A stretch of DNA of 44,230 nucleotides from positions 1 to 44,230 of the forward strand of contig NZ_JAANCN010000019.1 of the NCBI RefSeq assembly GCF_011326735.1. The letters run 5' to 3'. This DNA comes from Phycicoccus endophyticus (GTDB taxonomy: Bacteria; Actinomycetota; Actinomycetes; Actinomycetales; Dermatophilaceae). Below the pieces are notes generated by a model. The model had not been told where the DNA came from. It was given only the letters and a program-made list of their open reading frames with translations, and made no database searches. Below are positions 1 through 9,096 of this stretch, piece by piece (position 1 is the stretch's first letter; every line of letters starts with the position of its first letter). The translations under genes were made by a program, and so were the position numbers.

Positions 1-910
1 GGCGACCCCGGCGGTGCCTGCCGGAGTGCCCACGCGGCGCGCCGGGGGCTGCCTCCGGACGCGGCGGCCGGCCCGCGGCGGCCCGGAGCCGGTAGGTGAC
101 CGCGGTGGCCTCGTCACCCCCGACGACGAGGCGCAGCGCCTCCGGCCGGGCGGCGGCGAAGAGCCGCCCGGCGAGCTCGTCGGCCCCGGGCCGCTGCGAG
201 GCCTCCGGGCAGAGAGCCTCCTCGAGGACGGCGACCAGCTGCTCGGAGCCGGCACCGGCGCGGGAGACCTCGGCGAGCGCCGGGCGCAGCCCCGGAGCGT
301 CGGGGACCTCGCCGGCGAGGGCGAGCCAGCCGAGGGCCCCGAGCGCGTAGACGTCCGTGGCCGGCGCCGGGTCGGCCCCGAGGAGCAGCTCCGGCGCGAG
401 GTGGCCGGGCGTCCCCCACACCGCGCCGGGGGCCTCCCCGACGAGGCGCCCGAGCCCGAGGTCGGCCAGGACGGGCCGGCCCTGGAGGTCGAGCAGCACG
501 TTCCCCGGCGAGACGTCGCCGTGGACGACCCCCGCCCCGTGCAGCCGCCCCAGCGCCCCGGCCAGCGGGGCGAGGACGGTGACGACCTCGCCGGGCGAGA
601 GGTGCCCCCGGGCGCGCACGAGCGCGGCGAGGCTGCCCCCGCGCATCAGGGGCATGACGAGGGCGACCCGTCCGCCGGGCAGCGGCAGGCACGCCTGCAC
701 GGCCAGGACGTGCTCGAGGGCGACCCGGGCGGAGACCTCCGCCTCGCGGACCGCCGCCTCCGCGGCCTCCGGGTCGCCCCCGGTGACCTTGACGGCGACG
801 CGGCGCCCGTCGGCGAGCGCGACGCCCTCCCAGACCTCGCTGTTCGCGCCGCGGCCGAGCAGCGGGCCGAGCTCGATGCCCGGCACCGTGGGCACGCCCG
901 TGGTCTCCAT
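1..910 (-). CDS. Serine/threonine protein kinase, 3' end cut by window edge
   Basis: Hanks-type protein kinase, about 303 codons visible, reading off the left edge with no stop. Start ATG at 910. Visible motifs: glycine loop GRGANSEVW (residues 19-27), ATP lysine K41 in AVKV, catalytic loop HGDVSPGN (130-137, Asp132 and Asn137), DLG in place of DFG (150-152), LAPE (171-174) and a helix-F Asp near 186. The usual HRD Arg is Gly, making it a non-RD kinase, which in other such kinases goes with weak dependence on activation-loop phosphorylation. After the kinase core the frame continues into an Arg/Pro-rich stretch; any membrane or sensor part lies outside the window. It is divergent from the S51 peptidase. 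A CACCGT hexamer sits 6 bp before the ATG. Substrate unknown. Confidence 0.88.
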   Translation of the reverse strand, partial: METTGVPTVPGIELGPLLGRGANSEVWEGVALADGRRVAVKVTGGDPEAAEAAVREAEVSARVALEHVLAVQACLPLPGGRVALVMPLMRGGSLAALVRARGHLSPGEVVTVLAPLAGALGRLHGAGVVHGDVSPGNVLLDLQGRPVLADLGLGRLVGEAPGAVWGTPGHLAPELLLGADPAPATDVYALGALGWLALAGEVPDAPGLRPALAEVSRAGAGSEQLVAVLEEALCPEASQRPGADELAGRLFAAARPEALRLVVGGDEATAVTYRLRAAAGRPPRPEAAPGAPRGHSGRHRRGR

Positions 911-916
911 CCGTCC

Positions 917-922
917 ACGGTG
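917..922 (-). promoter_or_regulatory. Candidate leaderless -10 of the kinase gene
   Basis: CACCGT on the minus strand followed by exactly 6 bp and then the ATG at 910. It is a CANNNT variant of the TANNNT hexamer found at the same distance before many genes here. No Shine-Dalgarno sequence lies between. Confidence 0.4.
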
Positions 923-966
923 CCGGACCGGCGGGAGACGGCCGCGCGGTTTTCCACAGGGCTCCC

Positions 967-972
967 TAGGGT
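967..972 (+). promoter_or_regulatory. Candidate leaderless -10 of the S51 peptidase gene
   Basis: TAGGGT, then 6 bp (GGCGGC), then ATG at 979. With a transcription start 7 bp after the hexamer, the mRNA would begin at the A of the start codon. Confidence 0.6.
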
Positions 973-978
973 GGCGGC

Positions 979-1713
979 ATGCCCGCAGACGCCCCGACCG
1001 TCCTCGCCACCTCGGGGGGCTACCGCCCCGGACGACGCACCCGGATGGAGTTCGACGCGCTCGTCCACCACGCCGTCGAGCTCTCCGGCGTGCACGGGCG
1101 CCGCCCCCGCGTCACGTTCGTGGGCACCGCCTCCGGCGACCCGCGCTGGTTCTCGCACGAGGCGACCGAGGCGGGCCGGGTGGCGGGCTTCGACGTCACC
1201 GTCCTCGACCTCTTCCCGATGCCCAACCTCGAGGACGTCCCCGCCCACCTGCTCGACGCCGACGTCGTGTGGGTGAACGGCGGCTCGGTGGCGAACCTGC
1301 TCGCCGTCTGGGACGTGCACGACCTGCGCCCGGCGATGCGGGCGGCGTGGCAGGCCGGCGTCGTGCTCTCCGGCGTCTCGGCCGGCTCGATCTGCTGGTA
1401 CCTCGGGGGGACGACCGACTCCTTCGGCCCGCAGCTGCGCGCGGTGACCAACGGCCTCGGTCTGCTCCCCTACGGCAACGGCGTCCACTACGACTCCGAG
1501 GAGCGCCGCCGCCCGCTCGTCCACGCGCTCGTCGCCGACGGCACCCTGCCCGAGACCCACTGCACCGACGACGGCGTCGGGCTGGTCTACCGCGGAAGCG
1601 AGCTCGTCGAGGCCGTGGCCGAGCGCGACGGCGCCGGGGCCTACGTCGTGACCCGCCGCGGCGAGCGGGCCGGCGAGGAGCGCCTCGAGCCGCGGAGGCT
1701 GCCCTCCCCCTGA
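979..1713 (+). CDS. Peptidase S51 family protein (dipeptidase E-like)
   Basis: A 244-residue protein of the S51 family (PepE/cyanophycinase fold), predicted cytoplasmic. The nucleophile elbow is GVSAGSICW with Ser135. Also visible are [10 protein letters not shown] (100-109), a family glycine loop, and GVHYDSE with His170 as probable catalytic His. PepE cleaves Asp-X dipeptides; whether this member keeps that specificity is not readable from sequence. No signal peptide. The ATG at 979 is supported by a TAGGGT hexamer 6 bp upstream. The gene is convergent with the MMPL gene, 4 bp between stops. Confidence 0.9.
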   Translation: MPADAPTVLATSGGYRPGRRTRMEFDALVHHAVELSGVHGRRPRVTFVGTASGDPRWFSHEATEAGRVAGFDVTVLDLFPMPNLEDVPAHLLDADVVWVNGGSVANLLAVWDVHDLRPAMRAAWQAGVVLSGVSAGSICWYLGGTTDSFGPQLRAVTNGLGLLPYGNGVHYDSEERRRPLVHALVADGTLPETHCTDDGVGLVYRGSELVEAVAERDGAGAYVVTRRGERAGEERLEPRRLPSP

Positions 1714-1717
1714 CGCG

Positions 1718-3997
1718 TCACGGGGCCGGCGGCGGGTCGGCCGGCGGGTGGGGCCCGTCGGCGTGCCGGCCGGGCCCGGAGCGGCCGCCGTCGGCGACGA
1801 GCCGGGCCGGCCACCAGACTCGCGGACCGAGGTCGTGGGCCACCGCCGGCACGAGGAGGGAGCGCACGACGAAGGTGTCCAGGAGCACCCCGAACCCGAC
1901 GATGAACGCGATCTGGACGAGGAACTGGATCGGCAGCACCGCCAGCGCCGAGAAGGTGGCCGCGAGCACGATGCCCGCGCTCGTGATCACCCCGCCGGTC
2001 ACCGCGAGGCCGACGAGCACGCCGGTCCTCGTCCCGCGCGCGAGGGACTCCTCGCGCACGCGCGTCATGAGGAAGATCGAGTAGTCGATCCCGAGCGCGA
2101 CGAGGAAGACGAACCCGTACAGCGGGATGGCCGGGTCGCCGCCGGTGAAGCCGAGCACGTGGTCGAAGACGAGGGCGGAGACCCCGATCGTCGCCGCGAA
2201 GGAGACGACGTTGCCGACGACGAGCACGAGGGGGGCGAGCAGCGAACGCAGGAGCAGGGCCAGGACGACGAAGATCACCCCGAGGATCGTCGGGACGAGC
2301 ACGCGCAGGTCGCGCGAGCTGGCGTCGAGCACGTCGAGGTTGGCCGCGGCGTTGCCCCCGACGAGCGCGTCGGTGCTCACGGCGTCCAGGCTCTCGCGCA
2401 GCCGCTCCACCGTGTCCTCGGCGCCCTCGCTGTCGGCCGAGTCGGTGGTCGTCGCCTGGACCAGGACGTCGCCGTCGACGACCGTGGGGGGCTGCTGCTC
2501 CTGGCCCGGCTGGGGTGGGGTGAGGCCGAGGTAGGCGGTCTCGATGCCGGGGTCGCCGGTGACGACGCCCAGCGCCGCGTCGGCGTCGCCCTCGGGGACG
2601 ACCACCTGGAGGGGCTGGGCTGCTCCGGCGGCGAAGTGCTCGCCGAGGACCTCCTGGGCGGTGATCGAGTCGACGTCGGTGAGGAAGGTCTCCTCGATGG
2701 TCGCGCCGCTCGCGCGGAACTGCGGGACGAAGGCCGCGGCGGCGAGCAGCACGACGAGGGTCGTCCCCCAGGTCCGCCGCGGGTGGCTGCCGACCATCCG
2801 GGCGACCCGCCCCCACAGGCCGGTCGCGCTGCCGACGACGTCCTCGGCGTGCTCGTGGTCCACCCGCGGCGCGAACGGCCAGAAGATCTTGCGACCGAAG
2901 AGAAGGAGCACCGCGGGAAGGAAGGTCAGCGAGGCGAGCAGGGCTCCGGCGATCCCGAGGGCACCCACGGGGCCCAGCCCCGAGGTGCTGCGCAGCTGCG
3001 CGAACAGCAGGCAGAGCAGACCGAGGATGACGGTGGCGGCCGACGCGCCGATCGGCTCGACCGCCCCCCGCCAGGCCCGCACGAGGGCCGTCCACGCGCT
3101 CGGCTCGTCGTGCAGGGCCTCCTTGAACCGGCTGACGAGCAGCAGGGCGTAGTCGGTGGCCGCGCCGACGACGAGGATGAAGAGGATCCCCTGGGACTGC
3201 CCGGAGAGGGTGATGACGTCGCTCTTGGCGAGCTGGTAGACCACGAGCGAGGCCGCCGAGAGCCCGAGCACGGCGCTCACGAGCACGGCGAGCGGCAGGA
3301 CGGGGCTGCGGTAGACGACCAGGAGGATGACGAGGACGACGACGAGGGCGACGAGCAGGAGGATCCCGTCGATCCCCGCGAACGCCTCGGAGAAGTCCGC
3401 GATCAGGCCGCCCGGGCCGCCGACGTAGCCCTGCAGGCCGGCGGGCTCCAGGGTCTCGCCGATGGCCTCGCGCAGGGCCGTGGCCCCCTCGGCGAGGGCC
3501 GTGGTCTCCCCCGCCGCCTCGGTGCCCTGCTCGCCGTCGAGCGGCACCGAGATGAGCACCGCCTCGCCGTCCTCGGACGGCACGGGCGTCACCGCGGTGT
3601 CCTCGAGGTAGTCCCCGAGGGTGGCGTCCTCACCGATCCCCGGCAGGGCCAGGTCCGGCACCTGCTCGGCGAACTGCTGCACGGCCGCGAGGTCGGCCTG
3701 CCCCAGGCTCCCGCCGCCCTGCTTGTCGACGACGACGAGGTAGGGCAGCTCGGTGCTGTCGCTGAAGCCCTCGACGGCGTGGGAGACGAGCGTGGACTCG
3801 GCGTTCTCGGGCAGGAAGGTCGCGTTGTCGTTGGACTGCACCCCCGACAGCCGCCCCTGGGCCTGCCCGCCGAGGCCCCCGACCACCAGCCACCCGAGGA
3901 TGACGAGCGCCGCACCGAGCAGCGCCCACCGGGGCCGGCGGGCCGCCGCGCGCGCGTTCGTGCGGGCATCCGAGCTCTGCGTGCGACCCTCCGCCAT
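1718..3997 (-). CDS. MMPL/RND family transporter
   Basis: A 759-residue polytopic membrane protein of the MMPL family (proton-driven RND superfamily) that exports lipids or other hydrophobic compounds in Actinobacteria. First membrane helix about residues 23-45, then a large extracytoplasmic loop with [13 protein letters not shown], then helices around 215-365. The pattern repeats in the second half: loop near 425-560, helices about 565-725, giving the two-fold RND architecture. Length is normal for a short MMPL protein without a cytoplasmic C-terminal domain; the C-terminus is a Pro/Gly-rich tail. Start ATG 3997 follows TAGGCT by 6 bp. Divergent from lipB; no adjacent polyketide or lipid gene indicates the cargo. 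Confidence 0.9.
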   Translation of the reverse strand: MAEGRTQSSDARTNARAAARRPRWALLGAALVILGWLVVGGLGGQAQGRLSGVQSNDNATFLPENAESTLVSHAVEGFSDSTELPYLVVVDKQGGGSLGQADLAAVQQFAEQVPDLALPGIGEDATLGDYLEDTAVTPVPSEDGEAVLISVPLDGEQGTEAAGETTALAEGATALREAIGETLEPAGLQGYVGGPGGLIADFSEAFAGIDGILLLVALVVVLVILLVVYRSPVLPLAVLVSAVLGLSAASLVVYQLAKSDVITLSGQSQGILFILVVGAATDYALLLVSRFKEALHDEPSAWTALVRAWRGAVEPIGASAATVILGLLCLLFAQLRSTSGLGPVGALGIAGALLASLTFLPAVLLLFGRKIFWPFAPRVDHEHAEDVVGSATGLWGRVARMVGSHPRRTWGTTLVVLLAAAAFVPQFRASGATIEETFLTDVDSITAQEVLGEHFAAGAAQPLQVVVPEGDADAALGVVTGDPGIETAYLGLTPPQPGQEQQPPTVVDGDVLVQATTTDSADSEGAEDTVERLRESLDAVSTDALVGGNAAANLDVLDASSRDLRVLVPTILGVIFVVLALLLRSLLAPLVLVVGNVVSFAATIGVSALVFDHVLGFTGGDPAIPLYGFVFLVALGIDYSIFLMTRVREESLARGTRTGVLVGLAVTGGVITSAGIVLAATFSALAVLPIQFLVQIAFIVGFGVLLDTFVVRSLLVPAVAHDLGPRVWWPARLVADGGRSGPGRHADGPHPPADPPPAP

Positions 3998-4003
3998 GCC
4001 CCC

Positions 4004-4009
4004 AGCCTA
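4004..4009 (-). promoter_or_regulatory. Candidate leaderless -10 of the MMPL gene
   Basis: TAGGCT on the minus strand, then 6 bp (GGGGGC), then ATG at 3997. Confidence 0.55.
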
Positions 4010-4057
4010 GGCAGGTCGGGCGGGTGCTCCCGCACACCTTCGACACCGCCGGCGGCG

Positions 4058-4063
4058 TACCGT
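4058..4063 (+). promoter_or_regulatory. Candidate leaderless -10 of lipB
   Basis: TACCGT, then 6 bp (TGTCCC), then ATG at 4070. No Shine-Dalgarno sequence precedes lipB. Confidence 0.6.
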
Positions 4064-4069
4064 TGTCCC

Positions 4070-4708
4070 ATGCGGTTCGTCCACCTCGGCTTCGCCCCCG
4101 ACCTCGTCGACTACGAGCAGGCGTGGGCGACCCAGCGCGAGGTCCACGCGCAGGTCGTCGACGGCTCGCTCGGCGACACCACCCTCCTGCTCGAGCACGT
4201 CCCGGTCTACACCGCGGGCAAGCGCACCGAGCCCCACGAACGGCCGAGCGACGGCACGCCGGTCATCGACGTCGACCGCGGGGGCAAGATCACCTGGCAC
4301 GGTCCCGGGCAGCTCGTCGGCTACCCCATCGTGCGCCTGCCCGAGGTCCCGATCGACGTCGTCGCGCACGTCCGGCGGCTCGAGGAGGTCATGATCCGCG
4401 TCTGCGCCGACTTCGGCGTCGAGACCGTCCGGGTCGAGGGGCGCAGCGGCGTGTGGGTGCTCGCCGACGAGGCCGGACCCGACCGCAAGCTCGGGGCCAT
4501 CGGGGTCCGGGTGAGCAAGCGGGTGACGATGCACGGGTTCGCCCTCAACTGCGACGCCGACCTGTCCTGGGCCGACGCGATCATCCCGTGCGGCATCGCC
4601 GACGCCGGCGTCTCCTCGCTGAGCCGGGAGGCCGGGCGCACCGTCACCGTCCAGGACGTCCTGCCGTACGCCGAGAAGCACCTCGCCGACGTCCTCGGCC
4701 GCGCCTGA
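4070..4708 (+). CDS. lipB: Octanoyl-[acyl carrier protein]:protein octanoyltransferase
   Basis: LipB, 212 residues, moves octanoate from acyl carrier protein to the lipoyl domains of 2-oxoacid dehydrogenases and GcvH, the first step of lipoate synthesis in the cytoplasm. Visible: substrate loop [17 protein letters not shown] (70-86), Lys140 in [11 protein letters not shown], and the thioester Cys174 in [13 protein letters not shown]; Cys and Lys form the LipB catalytic dyad. Length is normal. The ATG at 4070 is chosen because it opens the family N-terminus and lies 6 bp after TACCGT. lipA follows 45 bp downstream with its own putative promoter, so the pair need not be one transcript. Confidence 0.97.
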   Translation: MRFVHLGFAPDLVDYEQAWATQREVHAQVVDGSLGDTTLLLEHVPVYTAGKRTEPHERPSDGTPVIDVDRGGKITWHGPGQLVGYPIVRLPEVPIDVVAHVRRLEEVMIRVCADFGVETVRVEGRSGVWVLADEAGPDRKLGAIGVRVSKRVTMHGFALNCDADLSWADAIIPCGIADAGVSSLSREAGRTVTVQDVLPYAEKHLADVLGRA

Positions 4709-4740
4709 GGCCGCCCCCGGACGCTGCCGGTGGCGGCGCG

Positions 4741-4746
4741 TACGCT
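4741..4746 (+). promoter_or_regulatory. Candidate leaderless -10 of lipA
   Basis: TACGCT, then 7 bp, then GTG at 4754. The spacer contains GGAG, but only 3 bp from the start codon, close for a ribosome site. Confidence 0.45.
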
Positions 4747-4753
4747 GGAGCGC

Positions 4754-5779
4754 GTGACTGTCGCACCCGAGGGACGCCGTCTGCTGCGGGTCGAGGCGCG
4801 CAACGCCGAGACGCCGATCGAGCGCAAGCCGGAGTGGATCCGCACGACCGCGCGGATCGGTCCGGAGTACTCCCAGATCCACGCCATGGTCAAGGGCCAG
4901 GGTCTGCACACCGTGTGCCAGGAGGCCGGCTGCCCGAACATCTTCGAGTGCTGGGAGGACCGCGAGGCGACCTTCCTCATCGGCGGGGACACCTGCACCC
5001 GCCGCTGCGACTTCTGCGACATCGCCAGCGGCCGTCCCCAGCCGCTGGACCCCGAGGAGCCCCGCAAGGTCGCCGAGTCGGTCGCCGCGATGGGCCTGCG
5101 CTACGCCACGGTCACCGGCGTCGCCCGGGACGACCGCCCCGACGGAGCCGCCGGGCTCTACGCCGAGACGATCCGCCAGATCCACGCGCTCAACCCGAAC
5201 ACCGGCGTCGAGATCCTCCCGCCCGACTTCGGTGCCCGGCCCGAGCTCGTCGGCCAGGTCTTCGACGCCCGTCCCGAGGTCTTCGCCCACAACCTCGAGA
5301 CGGTGCCGCGCATCTTCCGCCGGATCCGTCCCGCGTTCACCTACGAGAAGTCCCTGCGCGTGCTCACCATGGCGCGCGACGCGGGCCTGGTCACCAAGTC
5401 CAACCTCATCCTCGGGATGGGCGAGGAGGACCACGAGGTCGAGGAGGCCATCCGCGACCTGCACGACGCGGGCTGCGACATCCTGACCATCACGCAGTAC
5501 CTGCGCCCCTCCCCGACCCACCACCCGATCGACCGGTGGGTCAAGCCCGAGGAGTTCGTCCACTGGAGTGAGGTGGCCCAGGAGACCGGCTTCAAGGGCG
5601 TCATGGCGGGGCCGCTCGTGCGCTCCTCCTACCGGGCCGGCCGGCTGTGGGCGACGGCCATGACCCGCTGGGGACGGCCGATCCCGGCACACCTGGCCCA
5701 CCTGGCGCAGGCCGCCTCGGACCCGGCCCGGCAGGAGGCGGCGTCGTTGGTGGCCCGGGGGGCGCGCACCGTATCCTGA
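4754..5779 (+). CDS. lipA: Lipoyl synthase (radical SAM)
   Basis: LipA, 341 residues, inserts two sulfurs into protein-bound octanoate. Both iron-sulfur motifs are intact: the auxiliary cluster CX4CX5C (Cys55, Cys60, Cys66) and the radical-SAM CX3CX2C (Cys81, Cys85, Cys88). The C-terminal RSSY (290-293), whose Ser ligates the auxiliary cluster, is also present. An in-frame ATG exists at 4730, but the GTG at 4754 gives the usual actinobacterial start (TVAPEGRR) and follows a TACGCT hexamer, so I prefer it. It acts after LipB on the same protein substrates. The DUF4191 gene follows 52 bp later. Confidence 0.97.
   Translation: MTVAPEGRRLLRVEARNAETPIERKPEWIRTTARIGPEYSQIHAMVKGQGLHTVCQEAGCPNIFECWEDREATFLIGGDTCTRRCDFCDIASGRPQPLDPEEPRKVAESVAAMGLRYATVTGVARDDRPDGAAGLYAETIRQIHALNPNTGVEILPPDFGARPELVGQVFDARPEVFAHNLETVPRIFRRIRPAFTYEKSLRVLTMARDAGLVTKSNLILGMGEEDHEVEEAIRDLHDAGCDILTITQYLRPSPTHHPIDRWVKPEEFVHWSEVAQETGFKGVMAGPLVRSSYRAGRLWATAMTRWGRPIPAHLAHLAQAASDPARQEAASLVARGARTVS
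5772..5777 (+). promoter_or_regulatory. Candidate -10 for the DUF4191 gene
   Basis: TATCCT overlapping the lipA stop codon, 54 bp before the GTG at 5832. This gene has a leader and a ribosome site, unlike lipB and lipA. Confidence 0.3.
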
Positions 5780-5831
5780 GGGCTGCGCCCGCGCGACCGT
5801 GGGCGCACCCCCGACCAGGAGCAGCTCCCCC

Positions 5832-6557
5832 GTGTCCGACGCACCCGAGAAGAAGCAGGGCCGCATCGCCGAGATCCGGCAGGCCTACCGCGCGATCAAG
5901 TCGCTCGACCCGCGTCTCGGGTGGTGGATGCTCGGCGTCGCGCTGGCGACCGCGGCGGTCATCATCGCCGTCGGCGCCGTCATCGGTGGTGGCTGGCTGT
6001 GGTACGGCGTCATCGTCGCCGTCCCGTCGGCGCTGCTCGCCGCGACGGTGGTCATGAACCGGCGGGGGAACACCGCGATGTACAACGCCCTCGAGGGGCA
6101 GGTCGGCGCGGCCGGCGCGGCCTTGACCGGCATGGGCAAGCGGGGCTGGTACGCCGCCCAGGAGCCGGTCGCCATGGACGGCGCACGGGGCACCCGGCCC
6201 CAGGACATGGTCGGGGCGGCGATGGTCTTCCGGGCGCTCGGCCGTCCCGGCATCGTCCTCATCGGGGAGGGCCCCGCGGGCCGGGTGGCAAGGCTGCTCA
6301 AGCAGGAGGAGAAGAAGGTCGCCCGGGTCGCCCCGGGGGTCCCGGTCCACCTGTGGACCGTCGGTGACGGCGCGGACCAGGTCCCGGTGCGCAAGCTGTC
6401 CGGCAAGCTGACCAAGATGCGCCCGGTGCTCACCAAGGCCGAGGTGGCCGTCGTCAACAAGCGCCTCACCTCGCTCGGGGGGCTGCGCCCGCCGATCCCC
6501 AAGGGTGTGGACCCGACGAAGGTGCGCATGGACCGCAAGGCGATGCGGGGGCGCTGA
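5832..6557 (+). CDS. DUF4191 domain-containing membrane protein
   Basis: A 241-residue protein of the actinobacterial DUF4191 family, function unknown. A short charged N-terminus is followed by two membrane helices (about 30-52 and 56-76), then a basic cytoplasmic domain with KQEEKKVARV and repeated Lys/Arg patches. Start GTG 5832 is preceded by AGGAG (5817-5821) at about 10 bp. Its position after lipA and before an RDD protein and glnA is the conserved actinobacterial order (equivalent to the M. tuberculosis Rv2219 position). The conserved linkage hints at a role near lipoate or nitrogen metabolism, but the sequence gives no catalytic motif. Confidence 0.88.
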   Translation: MSDAPEKKQGRIAEIRQAYRAIKSLDPRLGWWMLGVALATAAVIIAVGAVIGGGWLWYGVIVAVPSALLAATVVMNRRGNTAMYNALEGQVGAAGAALTGMGKRGWYAAQEPVAMDGARGTRPQDMVGAAMVFRALGRPGIVLIGEGPAGRVARLLKQEEKKVARVAPGVPVHLWTVGDGADQVPVRKLSGKLTKMRPVLTKAEVAVVNKRLTSLGGLRPPIPKGVDPTKVRMDRKAMRGR

Positions 6558-6582
6558 CCCGCACGCTGCCCGCCGCGGCGGA

Positions 6583-7017
6583 TCAGCCCGAGCGGCGCAC
6601 CCGCACGGTCCGGGTGCCGGCGGCGAGGTCGTGCAGCCCGCGCCCGCCGACGGTCACCACGGCCGGCACGACGAGCCCGGCGAGCACGGAGCGGACGAGG
6701 ACCTGGACCGGGAAGGGCCACCGCCGCACCTGCCACACCTGTAGCCCGAGCAGCCGGTGCCCGAGCGTGGAGCCGGTGAGCGAGACGAGCACGACGTTGA
6801 GGACGACGAAGATCCCGAGGACCGCCCAGGAGCTCTCCGGCACGCCGAGGACGACGGGCGGCTGCTCGCCCGGCTCGAGGACCAGGTCGTAGGGGAGCAG
6901 GAGGAAGGTCACCAGGGCGGCGAGCACCCAGTCGAGGACGAAGCCGGCGAAGCGCCGCGAGAGGGTCGCCCGCTCCGCGGTCGGCGAGGACCGGGGTGCG
7001 GGGTCGGCGGACGGCAC
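6583..7017 (-). CDS. RDD family membrane protein
   Basis: A 144-residue integral membrane protein with three or four helices: about 23-42, 65-82, and a C-terminal pair near 105-125. The RDD signature is degenerate but readable: RRFAGFVLDWVLA (21-33), with the Arg and Asp in helix 1, and TLGHRLLGLQV in the loop. RDD proteins are poorly characterised; some affect ion homeostasis. It matches the RDD gene usually found between DUF4191 and glnA1. GTG start at 7017 lies 6 bp after TAGGCT. Convergent with the DUF4191 gene and divergent from glnA. Confidence 0.85.
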   Translation of the reverse strand: MPSADPAPRSSPTAERATLSRRFAGFVLDWVLAALVTFLLLPYDLVLEPGEQPPVVLGVPESSWAVLGIFVVLNVVLVSLTGSTLGHRLLGLQVWQVRRWPFPVQVLVRSVLAGLVVPAVVTVGGRGLHDLAAGTRTVRVRRSG

Positions 7018-7023
7018 GGGGAC

Positions 7024-7029
7024 AGCCTA
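7024..7029 (-). promoter_or_regulatory. Candidate leaderless -10 of the RDD gene
   Basis: TAGGCT on the minus strand, then 6 bp (GTCCCC), then GTG at 7017. Confidence 0.5.
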
Positions 7030-7154
7030 GGGGTCGGCCACCGAAGCGGGCTCGCCCAGGCGGTGCGCGAGCGGACCGGCCGGCGACGCCGGGGACCGTC
7101 CACCCTGCGTCCGGGCATCGGGCAGCACGTCCACGTCTTGATACGGTGCCGTGC

Positions 7155-7192
7155 GTTACCCCGGCGAAACATCCGGGTGACGGCCGGGAAAC
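7155..7192 (+). promoter_or_regulatory. Double GlnR box upstream of glnA
   Basis: GTTAC at 7155-7159, GAAAC at 7166-7170, GTGAC at 7177-7181 and GAAAC at 7188-7192, each separated by exactly 6 bp. This is a full match to the published actinobacterial GlnR pattern gTnAC-n6-GaAAC repeated twice. GlnR controls glnA in response to nitrogen. A possible -10 (TAGCGT, 7203-7208) lies just downstream, with the transcript start near 7215 and a leader of about 50 nt. The remaining 7018-7154 shows no gene. Confidence 0.85.
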
Positions 7193-7267
7193 CGCTGCGC
7201 CCTAGCGTCGCCGGCAACGCCCCCGGGCTGGCCCAAGCCCCGGAACCGAACCAGGAGGTTCAACACA

Positions 7268-8692
7268 GTGTTCAGCTCCGCTGACGAGGTCCTCGCCTTC
7301 ATCTCGGCCGAGGACGTCAAGTTCGTCGACATCCGGTTCTGCGACCTGCCAGGCGTCATGCAGCACTTCAACGTGCCGGCGGCGACGGTCGACAAGGACT
7401 TCTTCACCAACGGCCAGATGTTCGACGGGTCCTCGATCCGCGGCTTCCAGGCCATCCACGAGTCCGACATGAAGCTCATCCCCGACCCCACGACCGCCTA
7501 CCTCGACCCCTTCCGGGACGAGAAGACCCTCGTGATGAACTTCAGCATCGTCGACCCCTTCACCGGGGAGCCGTACGGCCGCGACCCGCGCAACATCGCC
7601 GCCAAGGCCGAGGCCTACCTGAAGTCGACCGGCATCGCCGACACCGCGTTCATGGGCGCCGAGGCCGAGTTCTACATCTTCGACGACGTCCGCTTCGAGA
7701 CCAAGCAGAGCGCCGGCTACTACTTCATCGACTCCGTCGAGGCGGCCTGGAACACCGGCCGCGCCGAGGAGGGCGGCAACCGCGGGTACAAGACGCGCTA
7801 CAAGGGCGGCTACTTCCCCGTCCCCCCGGTGGACCACTTCGCCGACACCCGCGACAAGATCTGCCTCAACCTCGCCGAGGTCGGGATCGAGGTCGAGCGC
7901 AGCCACCACGAGGTCGGCACCGCGGGCCAGCAGGAGATCAACTTCCGGTTCAACACCCTGCTCTCGGCCGGCGACGACATCATGAAGTTCAAGTACGTCG
8001 TGAAGAACACCGTCTGGGGCCTGGGCAAGACCGCGACCTTCATGCCCAAGCCGATCTTCGGTGACAACGGCTCGGGCATGCACACCCACCAGTCGCTGTG
8101 GAAGGACGGCGAGCCGCTGTTCTACGACGAGCGCGGCTACGGCGGCCTCTCGGACCTCGCCCGCTGGTACATCGGTGGCCTGCTCAAGCACGCCCCCGCC
8201 GTGCTCGCCTTCACCAACCCGACGGTCAACAGCTACCACCGGCTGGTCCCCGGCTACGAGGCCCCCGTCAACCTCGTGTACTCGGCCCGCAACCGCTCGG
8301 CGTGCGTCCGCATCCCGATCACCGGCGACAGCCCGAAGGCCAAGCGCATCGAGTTCCGCGTCCCGGACCCCTCGAGCAACCCCTACCTGGCGTTCGCCGC
8401 GATGCTCATGGCCGGTCTCGACGGGATCAAGAACCGGATCGAGCCCCCGGAGCCGGTCGATAAGGACCTCTACGAGCTGCCGCCGGAGGAGCACGAGTCG
8501 ATCGAGCAGGTCCCGGGCTCGCTGCCGGCCGTCCTCGACGCGCTCGAGGCCGACCACGAGTTCCTCCTCGAGGGCGACGTCTTCACCGAGGACCTGATCA
8601 ACGCCTGGGTCGACTGGAAGCGCACCAACGAGGTCGACCCGATCCGCTTCCGCCCGCACCCGCACGAGTTCGAGATGTACTTCGACATCTGA
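7268..8692 (+). CDS. glnA: Type I glutamine synthetase
   Basis: Cytoplasmic glutamine synthetase, 474 residues, making glutamine from glutamate, ammonia and ATP as a dodecamer. Visible motifs: DGSSIRGF (53-60), metal and glutamate site residues in [10 protein letters not shown] (129-138), [10 protein letters not shown] (267-276), the ATP-site segment [10 protein letters not shown], and the adenylylation loop with Tyr402 in DKDLYELP, so GlnE control is likely. The GTG start at 7268 has a strong AGGAGG seven bases upstream. It is preceded by a complete GlnR box. The last 26 bp of the coding sequence plus 5 bp after the stop are duplicated at 9749-9779, marking an integration site; the gene itself stays intact. 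Confidence 0.98.
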   Translation: MFSSADEVLAFISAEDVKFVDIRFCDLPGVMQHFNVPAATVDKDFFTNGQMFDGSSIRGFQAIHESDMKLIPDPTTAYLDPFRDEKTLVMNFSIVDPFTGEPYGRDPRNIAAKAEAYLKSTGIADTAFMGAEAEFYIFDDVRFETKQSAGYYFIDSVEAAWNTGRAEEGGNRGYKTRYKGGYFPVPPVDHFADTRDKICLNLAEVGIEVERSHHEVGTAGQQEINFRFNTLLSAGDDIMKFKYVVKNTVWGLGKTATFMPKPIFGDNGSGMHTHQSLWKDGEPLFYDERGYGGLSDLARWYIGGLLKHAPAVLAFTNPTVNSYHRLVPGYEAPVNLVYSARNRSACVRIPITGDSPKAKRIEFRVPDPSSNPYLAFAAMLMAGLDGIKNRIEPPEPVDKDLYELPPEEHESIEQVPGSLPAVLDALEADHEFLLEGDVFTEDLINAWVDWKRTNEVDPIRFRPHPHEFEMYFDI

Positions 8693-8697
8693 TCGAC
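8667..8697 (+). repeat. attL-like direct repeat in the glnA 3' end
   Basis: 31-bp sequence encoding the final residues of GlnA and its stop codon, repeated exactly at 9749-9779 (period 1,082 bp). Interpreted as the left junction of an integrated element, whose core regenerates the glnA tail. The integrase fragment ends 27 bp inside. Confidence 0.85.
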
Positions 8698-8699
8698 TC

Positions 8700-8734
8700 G
8701 ACGCCCTGACCTGCGGAACGTGGGTCAGGGCGTC
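8700..8734. terminator. Hairpin after glnA, inside the element
   Basis: 12-bp perfect stem (8700-8711 with 8723-8734) and an 11-base loop. It lies 8 bp after the glnA stop and holds the stop codon of the convergent integrase fragment in its right arm. It could now terminate both genes. No T-run follows, as is common in high-GC actinobacteria. Confidence 0.6.
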
Positions 8735-9096
8735 GATGTTTCCGCGGAAGTGTCCGCGCGACGAGCCGCGAATGCCGCACCTACGGCGTCGCGGCTCTTG
8801 TCGTCGGTATCGGGGAACATGTGGCCGTAGGTGTTCAGCGTGGTGACCGCCGACGCGTGCCGCATCCGGGTCTGGACGGTCTTCACGTCGAGCCCAGCCG
8901 CGATGAGCAGAGACGCGAACGTGTGGCGCAGGTCGTGGAATCGGAGGCCGGCCGGCAGGCCCGGCACGCTGTCGCGAGCATCGCGCACGGCGCGCTCGAC
9001 CACCCAGGGGCCGAGCACCTGGCCGGCCTCATCGACGAGGAACGTCTCACCCCTATCGGCGTAGGCGGCAAGCACCAGCGCGAGGTCCCGCTGCAC
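8725..9096 (-). pseudogene. Truncated tyrosine recombinase/integrase (C-terminal catalytic part)
   Basis: 123 codons from a GTG at 9096. Keeps the second half of a phage-type integrase catalytic domain: HDLRHTFAS (54-62, His54 and Arg57), MRHASAVTTLNTYGHMFPD (78-96) with His80 and the nucleophile Tyr90. The N-terminal arm- and core-binding domains and the segment carrying the first catalytic Arg are absent; intact relatives are about 350-400 residues. Upstream the same frame enters an unrelated membrane-protein frame across a TGA, so the break is probably a deletion junction near 9097. Recombination activity is not expected. Confidence 0.88.

Noticed and set aside
1748-4069. Long in-frame extension upstream of lipB
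   Set aside because: It runs antisense to the MMPL gene. LipB family alignment and the TACCGT hexamer place the start at 4070.
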